Of a stretch of DNA of 64,000 bases, positions 63,254 through 64,000 are shown one piece after another (within the stretch, counting starts at the first letter, position 1; the number at the start of each line of letters is the position of its first letter). Under the pieces are notes generated by a model. The model worked only from the letters and a program-made list of their open reading frames with translations, made no database searches and was not told where the DNA came from. The DNA comes from Actinomyces dentalis DSM 19115 (GTDB taxonomy: Bacteria > Actinomycetota > Actinomycetes > Actinomycetales > Actinomycetaceae), in assembly GCF_000429225.1 (NCBI RefSeq), contig NZ_AUBL01000010.1, positions 22,279-86,278 of the forward strand, given 5' to 3'. The position numbers and the translations under genes were made by a program.

Positions 63254-64000
63254 TCAGCCGAGCCGGGCCCGGACGGCCTCGCCGTGGGCGGGCAGGTCCT
63301 CGGCCTCGGCCAGGGCGGTCAGCGGACCGGCCAGGGCCTCCAGGGCGGCGGCGTCGTACTCGATGAGCTGGACGGCCTTGAGGTAGGCCATGACGCTCAG
63401 GCCCGAGGCGAAGCGCGCGGTGCCCCCGGTGGGCAGGACGTGGTTGGAGCCGGCCAGGTAGTCGCCCAGCGGCACCGGCGAGCAGGGGCCCACGAAGACG
63501 GCCCCGGCGTTGCGCACGCGCCGGGCCAGGGCGGGGGCGTTGCTGGTGTGGATCTCCAGGTGCTCGGCGGCGTAGGCGTCGGCGACGGCCAGGCCCTGGT
63601 CCGCGTCGCGCACCAGGACGGCGCCCGACTGCGGGCCGGTCAGGGCCGCGCGGACCCGCCCGGCGTGCCGGGTGGCCCCGGCCCGACGCTCCAGGGCGGC
63701 GTCGACGGCGTCGGCCAGGGCCGGGGAGTCGGTGATGAGCACGCTCCCGGCGTTGGGGTCGTGCTCGGCCTGGGACAGCAGGTCGGCGGCCACCAGCTCG
63801 GGATCGGCCCCAGCGTCGGCCAGGACGGCGATCTCGGTGGGGCCGGCCTCGGCGTCGATGCCGACCGCGCCCCGCACCGCCCGCTTGGCGGCGGCCACGT
63901 AGACGTTGCCGGGCCCGGCGACGACGTCGACCCGCTCGCACAGGACGTCCCCGCCGGCGCCAGCGGGAGCCGGGCCGGCCGGGCGGGTCGGGCCGGCGGC
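63254..64000 (-). CDS. hisD: histidinol dehydrogenase (partial, 5' end beyond the window)
   Basis: Zinc enzyme for the last two steps of histidine synthesis. The visible C-terminal ~248 residues include [88 protein letters not shown] and the C-terminal helices. Upstream of VDVVAGPGN there is a Pro/Ala/Gly-rich insert (about 20 residues, [15 protein letters not shown]) where relatives have a short loop. The frame is open to the right edge. In actinobacteria hisD is normally followed by hisC; here hisC is 13 kb further left. Confidence 0.95.
   Translation of the reverse strand, partial: AAGPTRPAGPAPAGAGGDVLCERVDVVAGPGNVYVAAAKRAVRGAVGIDAEAGPTEIAVLADAGADPELVAADLLSQAEHDPNAGSVLITDSPALADAVDAALERRAGATRHAGRVRAALTGPQSGAVLVRDADQGLAVADAYAAEHLEIHTSNAPALARRVRNAGAVFVGPCSPVPLGDYLAGSNHVLPTGGTARFASGLSVMAYLKAVQLIEYDAAALEALAGPLTALAEAEDLPAHGEAVRARLG

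Overview
The window is chromosomal DNA of a high-GC Gram-positive bacterium. PriA in place of separate HisA/TrpF, an SseB-like gene next to priA, a pre-rRNA leader with an actinobacterial boxA/boxC motif, and the gene order all point to an actinobacterium. An Actinomyces-like member of the Actinomycetaceae fits best, but the species is inference. Nearly every reading frame is open on both strands because of the GC content, so genes were picked by recognisable protein sequence, start context and operon overlaps.

The backbone is a conserved actinobacterial supercluster read right to left on the minus strand: hisD (cut by the right edge), hisC-hisB-orf, hisH-priA-sseB, infC-rpmI-rplT-trmH, pheS-pheT, argC-argJ-argB-argD-argR-argG, argH, tyrS, and then a promoter and leader for an rRNA operon whose 16S gene should lie just beyond base 1. 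The arginine genes are translationally coupled by ATGA or GTGA overlaps. argF is absent from its usual place between argD and argR.

This backbone is opened by accessory blocks. (1) A formate/nitrite-family channel and an O-antigen-ligase-like protein sit between argG and argH (6.0-8.4 kb). (2) A 20-kb block lies between pheS and trmH (19.7-39.3 kb). It holds an AAA ATPase, a MerR-regulated ABC exporter, two orphan sugar-ABC permeases, a large protein of unknown function, an EIIC-like permease, a divergent MerR/MFS pair, an amino-acid ABC importer preceded by a cysteine-rich leader peptide, and an XRE/ImmA-type regulator split by an amber codon. (3) A polysaccharide deacetylase lies inside the his cluster. 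(4) A 13-kb block lies between hisC and hisD (50.5-63.2 kb). It holds a complete AmmeMemoRadiSam trio, a MetE-like protein, a YdjM-type membrane hydrolase, a MarR regulator with a repetitive tail, a RecQ-phosphoribosyltransferase fusion, a CorA transporter and a glycosidase-like lipoprotein.

The long non-coding gaps are not empty. They carry two families of short palindromic dispersed elements (131-132 bp and 122 bp, two copies of each), a set of duplications with roughly 60-62-nt period, 20-bp iteron-like repeats with a large hairpin, and several regulatory sites. The most informative signals are a 431-nt pre-rRNA leader with a single A, a Met-Arg-Met-Trp-Met-Cys-Cys-Cys-Arg-Cys-Arg leader peptide ahead of the ABC importer, and an infC gene that appears to start at AUC.
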